DNA of 64,000 nucleotides from Photobacterium sp. DA100 (GCF_029223585.1 NZ_CP119424.1:2075192-2139191), one strand, 5' to 3'. Positions 8,997-17,892 are shown, counted from the stretch's first letter. The notes: a model not told the origin generated them from the sequence alone. Numbers and translations: made by a program.

Positions 8997-9379
8997 TAGT
9001 GCTCATCCCCCTGTGTGCGGTCTGGCGGTGTCTCGTTGTTGGACTGTTTGATCTCCATCTCTGCGACTTTTTCGGTCAGGTGTTCGACCCGCTCTGAGAG
9101 CTTGAGGATCTCGTGATGCAGCTCGTTTTGCTCGTTCTGGAGTTGGGTGAACCCCCAACCCCGGTCTTCGCGCCATAGCGTGGCCCAAATCCACAGGAAC
9201 GGCCAAAGCGCATGCAGGGTAAACAAGCTGACCCAGCCGGCATAATGGATGGCATCTTGGTGGGGGTGGTTGCGTTTTTTTGAAATTTCATAGGGAATAT
9301 CGTGGATAGCGATGATCCCGTAGAACAGGAAAACCGCGACAAAGCACAATACGCCCAGGGCAAAATAGTCGAGAAACAT
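8996..9379 (-). CDS. DUF3302 inner-membrane protein (YiaW/YibI-like)
   Basis: A 127-residue protein with two membrane segments (about 4-24 and 47-67; the second includes LHALWPFLWIWATLW) and a C-terminal charged coiled coil (about 75-115, LQNEQNELHHEILKLSERVEHL). This is the layout of DUF3302 proteins, which are encoded next to HlyD-type adaptors. The start is supported by AAGGAGC eight bases upstream. It is the first gene of a two-gene operon with the membrane fusion protein. The function of the family is not established; a structural role with the adaptor is inference from constant pairing. Confidence 0.8.
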   Translation of the reverse strand: MFLDYFALGVLCFVAVFLFYGIIAIHDIPYEISKKRNHPHQDAIHYAGWVSLFTLHALWPFLWIWATLWREDRGWGFTQLQNEQNELHHEILKLSERVEHLTEKVAEMEIKQSNNETPPDRTQGDEH

Positions 9380-9695
9380 CCTTGCTCCTTGTCCTTATCA
9401 GATCGGCGGTGACGTTGTGCCGGCTTCCGGGTAAGGCACATTCCAGTCATTATCAAATTTAGCATTGATTTACTTTTATGCTTGTTTTACTTGGTTTTAT
9501 TTCGATATCGGCAATGTGAACAAAAGGGGGGATGGCGTATACTCGTCAGGAATTTGTGCTCCAGTTATTGGCCTGTTGGTCGATATATGTAGTCGACGAG
9601 AAAAGGATAGCCGCTCAGGGGAAAGCGGTGGCTATCTCACCGAATATTGTCATGGTGTTCGGTAACCAGGAATAAACACTGACCGTAGAGGGGAT
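9380..9695. other. Intergenic region with two consecutive hairpins before the Sel1 gene
   Basis: Between divergent genes. Near its right end an imperfect stem-loop is possible at 9606-9636 (GATAGCCGCT with AGCGGTGGCTATC), followed by ACCGAA (9639-9644) with TTCGGT (9658-9663). They would lie in the untranslated leader of the Sel1 gene if transcription starts upstream of 9600. A 66-codon open frame here (9465-9665) has no recognisable content. Confidence 0.35.
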
Positions 9696-10991
9696 ATGCC
9701 TTACCTATTGATTGCTACTGGCCTGTCAGCGGGCCTACTGGCGTGGATCCTGTACCGTTTGTTTGCCTCCAAGGCGAAGCAACAGCAGTCTTTGGAAGAA
9801 AAGCGGAAAAAAGAGGCCCGGTACCAGCAAGTGTTGGAAAAAGCCAAAGTGGCCGAGCGCGAGGACAAAATATTCAAGGCGCAGACGGGGCATGTGCCAA
9901 GTCAGCTGTCTTTGGCGAAGGAGTATGAATTAACCAATACTCGCGAAGCTATCTACTGGTACGAAAAAGCCGCCAAACTCGACAATATTATTGCCCAGAA
10001 TGCCCTGGCACGCTTGTGCCGGGCCGACATCGACGATCCTGACGGCGAGGCAAAGTCGCGATACTGGGAGCAGGTGGTCAAAGCCAAGCGTGGCGAGGCG
10101 AAAGAGCTGTTCGAGCTTGGCTTGCTATTGATCCGTGGCCTGGGAACTGATATCGACGTCGAAGCCGGATTGGAACAGGTGCGGGAGGCGGCGGACAAAG
10201 AATGGCTGGCCGCTATGCTGTTCCTCGGTGATTGGTATCTTTCTGAGTTTTCGCAACCGCATCAGCCGGTGGAGGCCTTCTTGTGGCGTTTTAGGGCCGC
10301 GAGGCTGGGTGATATCAACGGTTTTATGAAAACCGCATTTTGTTATCAGGCCGGGATCGGCGTGAGCAAGGACAGTGCGCGCGCCATGTACTGGCTGGAG
10401 CGGGCGGCAGAGCGAGGAGAGGGAGAAGCGCAGCTGCTGGTGGCCAAAATGCATAACCGGGACACGATGTCCGATGCTGCCATCGCTTATATCTGGTATT
10501 CCTTGGCATACGCTAATGGCTTTAAGCAGGCGAGGAAAGCCCGGGATGGCGTGGTACAGCAATTTGATATCGATACCATCCTTGGGGTGCAGAATGTGGC
10601 AAACAGGATCTACAAAATGCTCAAGCAGGGGGCGGGGGTAGAAGCCCACTCGGTGATGCACTTGCTTGACAAACTTTACGATAGAAGCGGTTATCGGCCG
10701 ACGGAAGAGATGCTTGATTCGATAGCGTTGGGAGAGCTGGCCAGTGAGATGTCGACGCTACAGCCAATTGATAATGCGCAGCAAGCGAAAAATCGGGTGC
10801 AGGGGCTTGATGGCGAGGCGCGCTCTGAATCGTCTGATGAGCTGAAAACTGACATATTGTCTGCCGATGCTGTTGATAGCGCCCCTGGCCAATCGGCCAT
10901 GTCGGGCTATCAGCAGCAATCGTGGCAGATGTCTTGGGATAGCCTGCTGTCAGGCGATATCCGGCAGGATAAGCCCGAGAAAAAGCAGTGA
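9696..10991 (+). CDS. Membrane-anchored Sel1-like repeat protein
   Basis: A 431-residue protein. An N-terminal membrane helix (about 3-22) is followed by a basic coiled stretch (about 25-55). A series of Sel1-like/TPR-like repeats runs from about 70 to 290, for example REAIYWYEKAAKLDNIIAQNALARL and ARAMYWLERAAERGEGEAQLLVAKM. The tail beyond about 320 is low in structure and rich in Ser, Asp and Gln. Such solenoids are protein-interaction scaffolds, and the anchor would place it on the inner membrane facing cytoplasm or periplasm. A strong GAGGGGAT ribosome site precedes the ATG. It is monocistronic. Neighbours give no hint of partner or pathway. Confidence 0.8.
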   Translation: MPYLLIATGLSAGLLAWILYRLFASKAKQQQSLEEKRKKEARYQQVLEKAKVAEREDKIFKAQTGHVPSQLSLAKEYELTNTREAIYWYEKAAKLDNIIAQNALARLCRADIDDPDGEAKSRYWEQVVKAKRGEAKELFELGLLLIRGLGTDIDVEAGLEQVREAADKEWLAAMLFLGDWYLSEFSQPHQPVEAFLWRFRAARLGDINGFMKTAFCYQAGIGVSKDSARAMYWLERAAERGEGEAQLLVAKMHNRDTMSDAAIAYIWYSLAYANGFKQARKARDGVVQQFDIDTILGVQNVANRIYKMLKQGAGVEAHSVMHLLDKLYDRSGYRPTEEMLDSIALGELASEMSTLQPIDNAQQAKNRVQGLDGEARSESSDELKTDILSADAVDSAPGQSAMSGYQQQSWQMSWDSLLSGDIRQDKPEKKQ

Positions 10992-10998
10992 CGATGAC

Positions 10999-11026
10999 AA
11001 AAAAGGCCCTGGATGAGGCCTTTTTT
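10999..11026. terminator. Bidirectional terminator between Sel1 gene and yieH-like gene
   Basis: AAAAAAGGCC (10999-11008) and GGCCTTTTTT (11017-11026) with an eight-base loop, symmetrical A and T runs, between converging genes. Confidence 0.85.
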
Positions 11027-11027
11027 G

Positions 11028-11696
11028 TTACAGGGCTTGGATATAGTCAAGCAGCTGGGGCATCTCGGTCAGGGTGATCACCCGCGGATCATTGATTTCT
11101 GGCGCATGGGGGGCGGCATAGTGGAAGGTGGGGATCCCGGCATTGAGGCCCGCCTGGACGCCCCGCGCGGTGTCATCGACGAAGACGCAGTCCTGCAGCC
11201 GGTAACCCATATTCATCGCGGCAAAGTGCAGTAAGTCCGGGTCTGGCTTCCAGCTACTGGCTTCAAAGCCGCTGAATAATTTCCCTTCGAAGAAATGCAG
11301 CATGTTGGTCAGGCCGAGGGTGTGCTCCATTTTATGGACAGGGCCGTTGGAGGCAATACACATGTCGATCCCCTGCTGGGTCAGTTTCTGGAGCAGATCG
11401 GGCACCCCGGCAATCGGCGTCAGGTGTTCGTTGAAGAGTTTGCGGCATTCTTCCCGGTACATCGGCTCAAGGATATCGATAGGCGCCGTTACCCCGGTAC
11501 GGCGCCGGGTTTCGGCCAGGATATCGACAATCTTGCCGCCTTGGAAATGCTCGATACATTCATCGAGGCTGAGCTGTCCGCCGAGCCGGGAAAAGATGTT
11601 CACCAATGCCTGGTTACACAGCCGCTCGCTGTCTACCAAGGTGCCGTCGCAGTCAAAGATGACACAGCGGGTGTGATAGGGCTGATCCTGTCTCAT
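11028..11696 (-). CDS. yieH: HAD-superfamily phosphatase, YieH-like (6-phosphogluconate phosphatase)
   Basis: A 222-residue haloacid-dehalogenase hydrolase. Motif I is FDCDGTLVDS (nucleophile Asp and acid Asp about residues 15-17), motif II is IASNG, motif III Lys lies in SSWKPDPD, and motif IV is VFVDDTARG. The cap helices and the stretch HKMEHTLGLTNMLHFFEGKLFSG closely follow E. coli YieH as I remember it, an enzyme reported to dephosphorylate 6-phosphogluconate and purine nucleotides. The start is supported by CAGGAT eight bases upstream. It is a single gene sharing a terminator with the converging Sel1 gene. The exact substrate is inferred from resemblance to YieH. Confidence 0.8.
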   Translation of the reverse strand: MRQDQPYHTRCVIFDCDGTLVDSERLCNQALVNIFSRLGGQLSLDECIEHFQGGKIVDILAETRRRTGVTAPIDILEPMYREECRKLFNEHLTPIAGVPDLLQKLTQQGIDMCIASNGPVHKMEHTLGLTNMLHFFEGKLFSGFEASSWKPDPDLLHFAAMNMGYRLQDCVFVDDTARGVQAGLNAGIPTFHYAAPHAPEINDPRVITLTEMPQLLDYIQAL

Positions 11697-11848
11697 AGTT
11701 TTATCCTGTCTATCTCGCTGCCTTGATTGTTAATCCAGCCCTACGATTCCGACAATACGAAGATCGGTATTTTGCTAGCTACATCGCCAACTGTTTGTGA
11801 AATAGCGAAAATAATTTGAATCAGCGCGCATTGAACCGGCCGCCAGCA

Positions 11849-12313
11849 TTAGCTCGGCTGGTGCTGGTTGATGAAAGCCTCGAGAATAGCGGTGCCTGAG
11901 CCGGCTTGCTGTTGCTCGGCCTGCAAAAACGCCCAAATAGCATCTTCATGCTGGGCCACTAAATGGTACAAGCTTTGGTGCTCGGCCGCCGCTTTGGCTT
12001 GCTGGCGGTAGCGAAGGGCATAGGGTTCGACCCAGTTGACCAAGGTGTCGACCAAGCTTTCCCAGTCTCGATGCAGCCACTGCTCGGCGTCTTGCTGGCC
12101 CTTTTGCTCCATCTTGGCGTCATGGTCTGGGCAGGGAATACCGATAGACGTTAATTCTGTTTTTAGTTTGGTCGCAGTGATTTGCTCGACATTTATCAGA
12201 AGTTGCCATTTATGGATGTGGCTATCGTCACTATACTTGTTGGCAAAAGCAGTGAAAAAGGCAATGCCATACAGTTCACCAAGGTAGGCAGAATAAAGCG
12301 GGTTTGTTTCCAT
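11849..12313 (-). CDS. Hypothetical all-helical protein
   Basis: A 154-residue soluble protein from the ATG at 12313; a GTG six bases upstream (12319) is an alternative start and is closer to an AGG. I do not recognise the family. It is predicted mostly helical, has no signal peptide or membrane segment, and carries acidic and His residues at helix-like spacing (GELYG, NVEQIT, HDAK, HEDAIW). This would be compatible with a ferritin-like or haem-oxygenase-like four-helix fold, but no diagnostic metal motif is complete. It is divergent from the acetyltransferase gene and has no visible operon partner. Confidence 0.6.
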   Translation of the reverse strand: METNPLYSAYLGELYGIAFFTAFANKYSDDSHIHKWQLLINVEQITATKLKTELTSIGIPCPDHDAKMEQKGQQDAEQWLHRDWESLVDTLVNWVEPYALRYRQQAKAAAEHQSLYHLVAQHEDAIWAFLQAEQQQAGSGTAILEAFINQHQPS

Positions 12314-12387
12314 GGGCACAAGCCTGTGTTGATAGTCTTTGAGGTAAATGCCTGCTGAGGCAGTAGTGGCGATTATAAGGGGTGGCT

Positions 12388-13050
12388 ATGACTTCATCCA
12401 TATTTCCATCATGGCTTGGCGGCTATGAGGTCAGGGAACATGTGAGGAACCCGAATATTTCGGTCGGGGAGCATACGTATTATTCGGGCTATTATCACGA
12501 CAAGCATTTTGAGGATCATTGTGTCCGGTATTTGCTTGGCGATCACTCGAGCCGGGCGGTTTGGGAGTCTGGGATTTTCGGCGAGGTCGACCAGCTGATT
12601 ATCGGCAAGTATTGCTCGATTGCTTCGGGGGCGACTTTTATGCTGGCGGGGAACCAAGGGCACCGCCATGATTGGATATCATCGTTTCCTTTCGATGTTG
12701 GTAAGTTCGGTGACAAGGTCAAATCGGGTTTCGAGCGTGCCGGTGATACGGTGATCGGCAATGATGTCTGGATCGGCAGTGAGTGCGTTATTATGCCAGG
12801 CGTGACGATTGGTGACGGGGCGGTGATTGGCGCGCGGGCTGTGGTGACCAAAGATGTGGCACCTTATGCGGTGATCGTAGGTAACCCCGGTCAGGAGATC
12901 AAAAAGCGCTTTAGCGATGCGCATATTGCCAAACTGCTGGAGATGAAATGGTGGGACTGGCCGCTAAAGCGGTTGCAGGAGAACATGGACTTGATGTGCA
13001 GTACGGATATCGACGCCCTGTTCGAGCGATACCAGCATTTTGAACAGTAG
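12388..13050 (+). CDS. catB: CatB-type xenobiotic O-acetyltransferase (left-handed beta-helix)
   Basis: A 220-residue hexapeptide-repeat acyltransferase of the XAT class, which moves acetyl from acetyl-CoA to a hydroxyl of a drug or sugar-like acceptor. Evidence: HTYYSGYYHDKHFEDHCVRYL, then IIGKYCSIASGATFMLAGNQGHRHDWISSFPF with the catalytic His in the GHRHDW loop, and hexapeptide turns (VIGNDVWIGSECVIMPGVTIGDGAVIGA). The ATG at 12388 has AAGGGG six bases upstream and is preferred to the GTG at 12382. Chromosomal catB-like genes of Vibrionaceae may or may not confer chloramphenicol resistance; this cannot be read from sequence. It is monocistronic with a shared terminator. Confidence 0.9.
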   Translation: MTSSIFPSWLGGYEVREHVRNPNISVGEHTYYSGYYHDKHFEDHCVRYLLGDHSSRAVWESGIFGEVDQLIIGKYCSIASGATFMLAGNQGHRHDWISSFPFDVGKFGDKVKSGFERAGDTVIGNDVWIGSECVIMPGVTIGDGAVIGARAVVTKDVAPYAVIVGNPGQEIKKRFSDAHIAKLLEMKWWDWPLKRLQENMDLMCSTDIDALFERYQHFEQ

Positions 13051-13072
13051 TCTGTGTGTGTTGGATATCGAG

Positions 13073-13104
13073 AAAAACCGGTCAGCTTGCTGGCCGGTTT
13101 TTTT
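13073..13104. terminator. Bidirectional terminator between catB-like and AraC-family genes
   Basis: AAAAACCGGTCAGC (from 13073) and GCTGGCCGGTTTTTTT form a long stem with one mismatch and a two-base loop between converging genes. Confidence 0.85.
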
Positions 13105-13117
13105 GTGCCTGCAGGGC

Positions 13118-14131
13118 TTACAGAAAGTGGGTTGGGCTATGGCCGGTCCAGCTTTTGAACGCGCGCGAAAAGCTGCTGAGATCGGCAAACCCAAGCCGGA
13201 AGGCGATATCAGTCAGGTTGATATTGGGCTGGTTTAGCAGCAGCAAGGCCTTTTCCAGCTTGTACTGCTCCAGCACTTGCCGGTAGCTCGAGCCTAAGTC
13301 GGCGAGGCGGCGGTTAAGGGTTCTGACGCTCATCAGCATCTGTGAGGCGATTTTTTCCCGCGAGATAATTTTCAGGTTGCTTTCGTTGTCTAGCAATTTG
13401 TAGATCAGCAGGATGATATCGTGGCTCTCCAGTTGGCTGACCGCTTGGCGCAAGCGAGGAATGGCAACGGAATAGATATCGGGATCCCGTCCTTTTAGCC
13501 TGATCGTATCGGCATTTGGGGGAAAGCAAATCTTCAGCAGTGGCGAGCCAGTCTCAATCTGGCAGCCCATTAACTGTTCGAATTTGCCTTGCAGCTGGGG
13601 AGTGAAGGGCCAGCGGGTGATTTTCAAAACCAGGTTATTGATGCCTCCGGTGGCTTGCTGGATCATCTCGATTAAGGTGGCGACGTACATCATAAACCCC
13701 CGATCGGAAACTTTTGATTTGTCATTGAAGGGATCACGGTTGATCACCCACAGCTCGCTGTTTCCCTGGGGTGTTTTGTGGTGTTTGAGCCGGATGGGGG
13801 AGCCTATCAAGATACAGTACTGGCAGGCGTCCTGAATCAAGGTCTTGAGATCGTTGGCTGTCCATAGCGCCAGCGAGTAGCAGCTGAAGGTGAGCGGCGA
13901 GGCATGCTTGGCGGCAAAGGCTGGGAAAAGCGGTTCGCCACTGTCCTGGCACAGTTGGTTGAACTGGCTACTGAAGGCTCGGAGATCTGCCGGCTGTATT
14001 CGAATGCGCTCGCTCTCTGCCGTATCAGGAAAATACAGGCTCGGATCGAGGCCAAATTGCTCCGCCGCTTGGTGAAGCATTTCCCGCCATCCTTTATGGA
14101 TAGACATGGAAGCACAGGGAACTGGTGGCAT
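13118..14131 (-). CDS. AraC-family transcriptional regulator with arabinose-binding-like N-domain
   Basis: A 337-residue DNA-binding regulator. The N-terminal two thirds resemble the OruR/ORUR-type arabinose-binding-like domain (FAAKHASPLTFSCYSLALWTANDLKTLIQDACQYC). The C-terminal 100 residues carry the double helix-turn-helix (MLMSVRTLNRRLADLGSSYRQVLEQYKLEKALLLL and LTDIAFRLGFADLSSFSRAFKSWTGHSPTHF). A second ATG eight codons in (14107) is an alternative start; neither has a clear Shine-Dalgarno. It points away from the Rossmann-fold gene and converges on catB. Its target and ligand are unknown. Confidence 0.85.
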   Translation of the reverse strand: MPPVPCASMSIHKGWREMLHQAAEQFGLDPSLYFPDTAESERIRIQPADLRAFSSQFNQLCQDSGEPLFPAFAAKHASPLTFSCYSLALWTANDLKTLIQDACQYCILIGSPIRLKHHKTPQGNSELWVINRDPFNDKSKVSDRGFMMYVATLIEMIQQATGGINNLVLKITRWPFTPQLQGKFEQLMGCQIETGSPLLKICFPPNADTIRLKGRDPDIYSVAIPRLRQAVSQLESHDIILLIYKLLDNESNLKIISREKIASQMLMSVRTLNRRLADLGSSYRQVLEQYKLEKALLLLNQPNINLTDIAFRLGFADLSSFSRAFKSWTGHSPTHFL

Positions 14132-14284
14132 GGAAGTACGATAGGTTATGTGACTTAATGAGTATCGTATTCATTAAATAGTCTGCGTGCATTCAGGCGG
14201 CAGTAAAAGTGTGACTGGGGTGAAAATTGTCATCCCCACATTCAGCTCTGATTCAGAAGAAGTCCGTTGAAGGTTGCAATTGGC

Positions 14285-15217
14285 TTAGCTGGAAGTTTGC
14301 CTGAGCTGACGCCATATCCGCTGCAGGGCAAGTTCCAGCGGGGTATGCTGGAGCTTTGTTTGCGGCCAGTCAGAACAACGGAGCGGCAATTGCCCGCCCT
14401 GCTGCCACAACGATCGCATGTTGATGAAGCGGCGGAATAATGGGGAGAACAATGAAATGGCCTCCATGACCGTCCAGTGCAGGGGGGTGACAGTAACGGG
14501 CTTGCCGGTACTGAGGGCCAAGCCGCGGGCGATGTCCTTGATGCTGGCCTGGTGACCCGGATAGTAGTTAACCGACAGCGGGGGGCTGAATCTTGACTCG
14601 GCAGAAAGCTGCTGGACCAGGTTCTCGGCCAGATCTGGCAAGTAGGTCCAGTAGTGGTTGGTGCTGTAGGCGCTGGGGGACTGCAGGATTAACTTGTGGT
14701 TGGTTTCTTTGACCAAGATATTGAGGTAGCTGTGAGCTTGGGAAAAATTCAGGTTGTGCCCGTAGCACAATACCTGGATATTCGCGCCGGCGCTGGCGGC
14801 CGTTTCTAGTTTAGCGCTGACTTTGGGGGGCAATACGTAGGTTACGGGCTGTTTTTTATGCCAGAACGCAAGGCTACTGAACAGGGGCTGCCGGGTATCG
14901 TAGACATTGGTGGTGATCACCAAGTTGCGCCGGTACTGGGCCACCAGTTTCAAGATGTCGTCGAGAGAAAAAAACACCCGCCCGCCCTCAATGGGATCGG
15001 GCAGGTGCAGGAAAACCGTGTCTGTTTCGGCGATCAAGTCGTTGAGTAGAGCGCTATCTTGCGGGGTAAGCTCGGCCAGGGTCATGTTGGCCGATAACGA
15101 AATGGGTTGGCTGGGGTCGGCGACGGTGGCGGTGATTTGCCAATTGAACCGCTCGAGAGATTGGCAAAGCAGGGTCCCCATTTCATGTTCTGCACCTAGA
15201 ACCAAGGCTCTTCTCAT
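14285..15217 (-). CDS. NAD(P)-binding Rossmann-fold protein, epimerase/dehydratase-like
   Basis: A 310-residue protein beginning MRRALVLGAEHEMGTLLCQSL, a degenerate GxxGxxG nucleotide-binding start. It continues in the pattern of extended SDR proteins (FLHLPDPIEGGRVFFSLDDIL, LVITTNVYDTR), but I see no clear YxxxK catalytic pair, so it may bind a nucleotide without being a classical dehydrogenase. The ATG at 15217 has GGAGGG five bases upstream; an in-frame TTG at 15229 is less likely. It is divergent from a LysR-type gene with only about 100 bases between the two starts, a layout that usually means the regulator controls it. Substrate unknown. Confidence 0.65.
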   Translation of the reverse strand: MRRALVLGAEHEMGTLLCQSLERFNWQITATVADPSQPISLSANMTLAELTPQDSALLNDLIAETDTVFLHLPDPIEGGRVFFSLDDILKLVAQYRRNLVITTNVYDTRQPLFSSLAFWHKKQPVTYVLPPKVSAKLETAASAGANIQVLCYGHNLNFSQAHSYLNILVKETNHKLILQSPSAYSTNHYWTYLPDLAENLVQQLSAESRFSPPLSVNYYPGHQASIKDIARGLALSTGKPVTVTPLHWTVMEAISLFSPLFRRFINMRSLWQQGGQLPLRCSDWPQTKLQHTPLELALQRIWRQLRQTSS

Positions 15218-15319
15218 ATTTCCCTCCAACCTTGCGATTCATTTCAAAATCATAGTCATAAGTTAAGAGCTTTTTCTCGTTATAGTGAATAGACAAAAAC
15301 ACATAGTGGGTATTTGAGA

Positions 15320-16231
15320 ATGCATAACATGGAGTGGGACAGCATTCGTATTTTTCTTGCTGTTGCCGAAGAGGGGAGCATGTCAGCCGCAGCACTCAAG
15401 CTAGGCATGTCCCAGCCGACGGTTAGCCGACATGTTTTGGCCCTGGAAGAAAAAGTAGGCTTCAACTTGTTTGATCGTTCGACTCAGGGCCTGGGGCTGA
15501 CTGCGGCCGGAAAGGAATTGCTCGGTACTGCCAAAGAAGCGGCAAAAGGGGTGGACGGGTTTATTTATAAAGCCTCGGAACACAGTGGCAAGCAGGTGGG
15601 TCATGTAAGGCTGGCAGCCAGTGACGCGATATCGTATTACTGGCTGCCTTCACTGCTTAATGCGTTTCGGCGCCAATTCCCGGCGATTGAAATTGAGATC
15701 CTGGTGGCGAATAAGGAGGTTAATCTCAACAAGCGCGAGGCGGACCTGCTGATCTCCAAGGTGAGGCCAGAGCAGTCGGACTTGGTGGTGAGCTTGCTGC
15801 ACAGTGAACCTATCGGCTTTTATGCCCACCGGGACTATCTCAAGGAATTTGGGTATCCTACTTCGGTGGTGGAAATGCACAACGACCACCATCAGGTTAT
15901 CGGTTATGATCAGCAGCGGGTATACATTGACACGGCCTGCCAGTTCGGCAACCGGCTCAACAAGTCACAGTTCAACTTTCGAACCGACAGCTTTAAGATG
16001 CAACTGGAGCTGGCACGGGCGAAGGCCGGGATTGCGGTCGTATTTCACTCCGTCGCCGAGCGCTATCCTGAACTGGAGCCGATTCATTTCCCGGAGATTG
16101 AACTGCCCGATGCTAACTGGTGGTTGGTCTGTCACCATGACGTTCACATCAACCCGCGGATCCGTTATCTGATGGCGTTTATCAGCGAATGGTTTCGTTC
16201 TTCACATGATAAAATTCGGCTAATCAGTTAG
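15320..16231 (+). CDS. LysR-type transcriptional regulator
   Basis: A 303-residue regulator. The winged helix-turn-helix is at 3-62 (MEWDSIRIFLAVAEEGSMSAAALKLGMSQPTVSRHVLALEEKVGFNLFDRS) and the effector-binding domain spans about 90-295 (HVRLAASDAISYYWLPSLLNAFRRQFPAIEIEI). The start is taken at ATG 15320; ATG 15329 is possible and the TTG at 15314 unlikely. It is divergent from the Rossmann-fold gene, its probable target. The effector is unknown. Downstream, GCTGCTC...GAGCAGC near 16245 can pair, but no T run follows, so I do not call a terminator. Confidence 0.9.
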   Translation: MHNMEWDSIRIFLAVAEEGSMSAAALKLGMSQPTVSRHVLALEEKVGFNLFDRSTQGLGLTAAGKELLGTAKEAAKGVDGFIYKASEHSGKQVGHVRLAASDAISYYWLPSLLNAFRRQFPAIEIEILVANKEVNLNKREADLLISKVRPEQSDLVVSLLHSEPIGFYAHRDYLKEFGYPTSVVEMHNDHHQVIGYDQQRVYIDTACQFGNRLNKSQFNFRTDSFKMQLELARAKAGIAVVFHSVAERYPELEPIHFPEIELPDANWWLVCHHDVHINPRIRYLMAFISEWFRSSHDKIRLIS

Positions 16232-16626
16232 TTACATTATTTCTGCTGCTCTACCGATGTTGAGCAGCTGCCGCCTCTACATATCGGAGTCTTTTTTCCC
16301 CTTTTCTGCCCCTGCTTCTTTCTATAATTTGTTTAGTGCTATCAACAATTCTTTGTGTGTTTTTATTGCATGTGGTTACAAAATAGGCGTGCGAAAACGT
16401 TTTCGTTGCTTCAAACTTGATCTGAACCAGTGAAAATTCAATTTTTTTCAAAATTGTCGAAACAAAAGTTGAGTTATTCAAAAAAAATTGAATAATGTAA
16501 TCAAAAGCTATAAATCAGAAGAAAATGCTGCTCCACACTTTTTCTTCTGGCCAGGTCTTGAAGACCGGATAGACGTGTAACGGAACATTTTGTTCTAGAG
16601 CCCAAATTAATCTGATGAGATAACCC
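16232..16626 (+). promoter_or_regulatory. Upstream region of ackA with a LacI/PurR-like palindrome
   Basis: About 395 AT-rich bases. CGAAAACGTTTTCG at 16392-16405 is a perfect 14-bp palindrome with a central CG, the form of LacI/GalR-family operators. With one flanking base on each side it agrees at most positions with the remembered E. coli PurR box (ACGCAAACGTTTGCGT type). GGTCTT-G-AAGACC (16554-16566) can form a small hairpin in the leader. Both lie upstream of ackA only. Confidence 0.5.
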
Positions 16627-17820
16627 ATGAGCAACTCTCTAGTACTTGTAATCAACTCTGGCAGTTCTTCACTTAAGTTTGCCCTTATCGATACTGTTAG
16701 CGGTGAAGCAACCCTAAGCGGCCTTGGCGAATGTTTCGGCCTGCCTGAAGCGGTAGTAAGCTGGAAAATTGATGGTGAGAAGCACGAGCACATGCTTGAA
16801 GCGGAAGGTAACCACCACCAGCAAGCCGTTGACCGCATTGTAGCCCTGCTTGAAGAGCTAGGCATGAAGCAAGACATCGTTGCTATCGGTCACCGTGTTG
16901 TACACGGCGGTGAGAAATTCACTAAGACGGTTAAGATCGACGAAACTGTACTGGAAGAGATCGACAACCTGAGCGATCTGGCTCCGCTTCACAACCCTGC
17001 TCACGTTATTGGTATGCGTGCAGCGATGAAAGCGTTCCCAAGCCTGTCTCAGTACGCGGTTTTCGACACTGCTTTCCACCAGACAATGCCTGCTAAAGCG
17101 TACACAGGTGCTATCTCTCAGAAGCTATACAAAGAGTACGGTATCCGCCGTTACGGTTTCCACGGTACTAGCCATTACTATGTTAGCCGTGAAGCGGCAA
17201 AAATGATCAACAAGCCGGTTGAAGACAGCAACTTCATCTCAGTTCACCTGGGTAACGGTGCTTCTGTTTGTGCGATCAAGAACGGCAAGTCGGTTGACAC
17301 CAGCATGGGCTTCACCCCGCTTGCGGGTCTAATGATGGGTACTCGTTGTGGTGACCTTGACCCAAGTATCATTGAGTTCCTACTGAAGAAAGGTTGGTCT
17401 CAGCAGGAAGTGTTCGACGAGCTGAACAAAAAGTCGGGTCTACTAGGTGTATCTGGCCTGACAAGCGACTGTCGCGGCATCATCGAAGCGATGGAAAACG
17501 GCCACGAAGGCGCGACACTGGCGTTTGAAATCTTCTGCTACCGCGTGGCCAAGTACATCGGCTCATACATGGTTGCCCTAGACGAACTAGACGCCATCAT
17601 CTTCACTGCCGGTATCGGTGAGAACTCTCAGCCAATCCGTAGCAAGATCCTTGAGAACCTGAAGATCTTCGGCTACCGTGAAGACGAAGAAGGCAACGCG
17701 GCTGCACGTTTTGGCAACGCGGGTGTTATCACCAAGCCAAACACGCCAATGGCTATGGTTATCCCAACCAACGAAGAGTGGGTAATCGCCAAAGAGTCAA
17801 TGGAACTGCTGCACGCTTAA
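16627..17820 (+). CDS. ackA: Acetate kinase
   Basis: A 397-residue ASKHA-family kinase that interconverts acetyl phosphate plus ADP and acetate plus ATP in the cytoplasm. Signatures present are VLVINSGSSSLKFAL at the start, VGHRVVHGG-like AIGHRVVHGGEKF, YGFHGTSHYYVS, LGNGASVCAIKNG with MGFTPLAGLMMGTRCGDLDP, and FTAGIGENS. Codon choice is strongly biased compared with the neighbouring regulators, which suggests high expression. Phosphate acetyltransferase (pta), usually the next gene, is absent: the downstream gene is a LysR regulator on the other strand. This is therefore probably the lone second ackA copy known in some Vibrionaceae. Confidence 0.97.
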   Translation: MSNSLVLVINSGSSSLKFALIDTVSGEATLSGLGECFGLPEAVVSWKIDGEKHEHMLEAEGNHHQQAVDRIVALLEELGMKQDIVAIGHRVVHGGEKFTKTVKIDETVLEEIDNLSDLAPLHNPAHVIGMRAAMKAFPSLSQYAVFDTAFHQTMPAKAYTGAISQKLYKEYGIRRYGFHGTSHYYVSREAAKMINKPVEDSNFISVHLGNGASVCAIKNGKSVDTSMGFTPLAGLMMGTRCGDLDPSIIEFLLKKGWSQQEVFDELNKKSGLLGVSGLTSDCRGIIEAMENGHEGATLAFEIFCYRVAKYIGSYMVALDELDAIIFTAGIGENSQPIRSKILENLKIFGYREDEEGNAAARFGNAGVITKPNTPMAMVIPTNEEWVIAKESMELLHA

Positions 17821-17858
17821 TCGGTTCTGATCCTGCGGGATTAACCCTGTATTTGTAA

Positions 17859-17892
17859 ACGGCCCGGAGTGTTTATGCTCCGGGCCGTTTTT
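17859..17892 (+). terminator. Terminator after ackA
   Basis: ACGGCCCGGAG (17859-17869) and CTCCGGGCCGT (17878-17888) form a perfect 11-bp stem followed by T5. Confidence 0.95.

Noticed and set aside
9465..9665. 66-codon ORF between the DUF3302 and Sel1 genes
   Set aside because: No Shine-Dalgarno or recognisable content, and it covers predicted leader hairpins.
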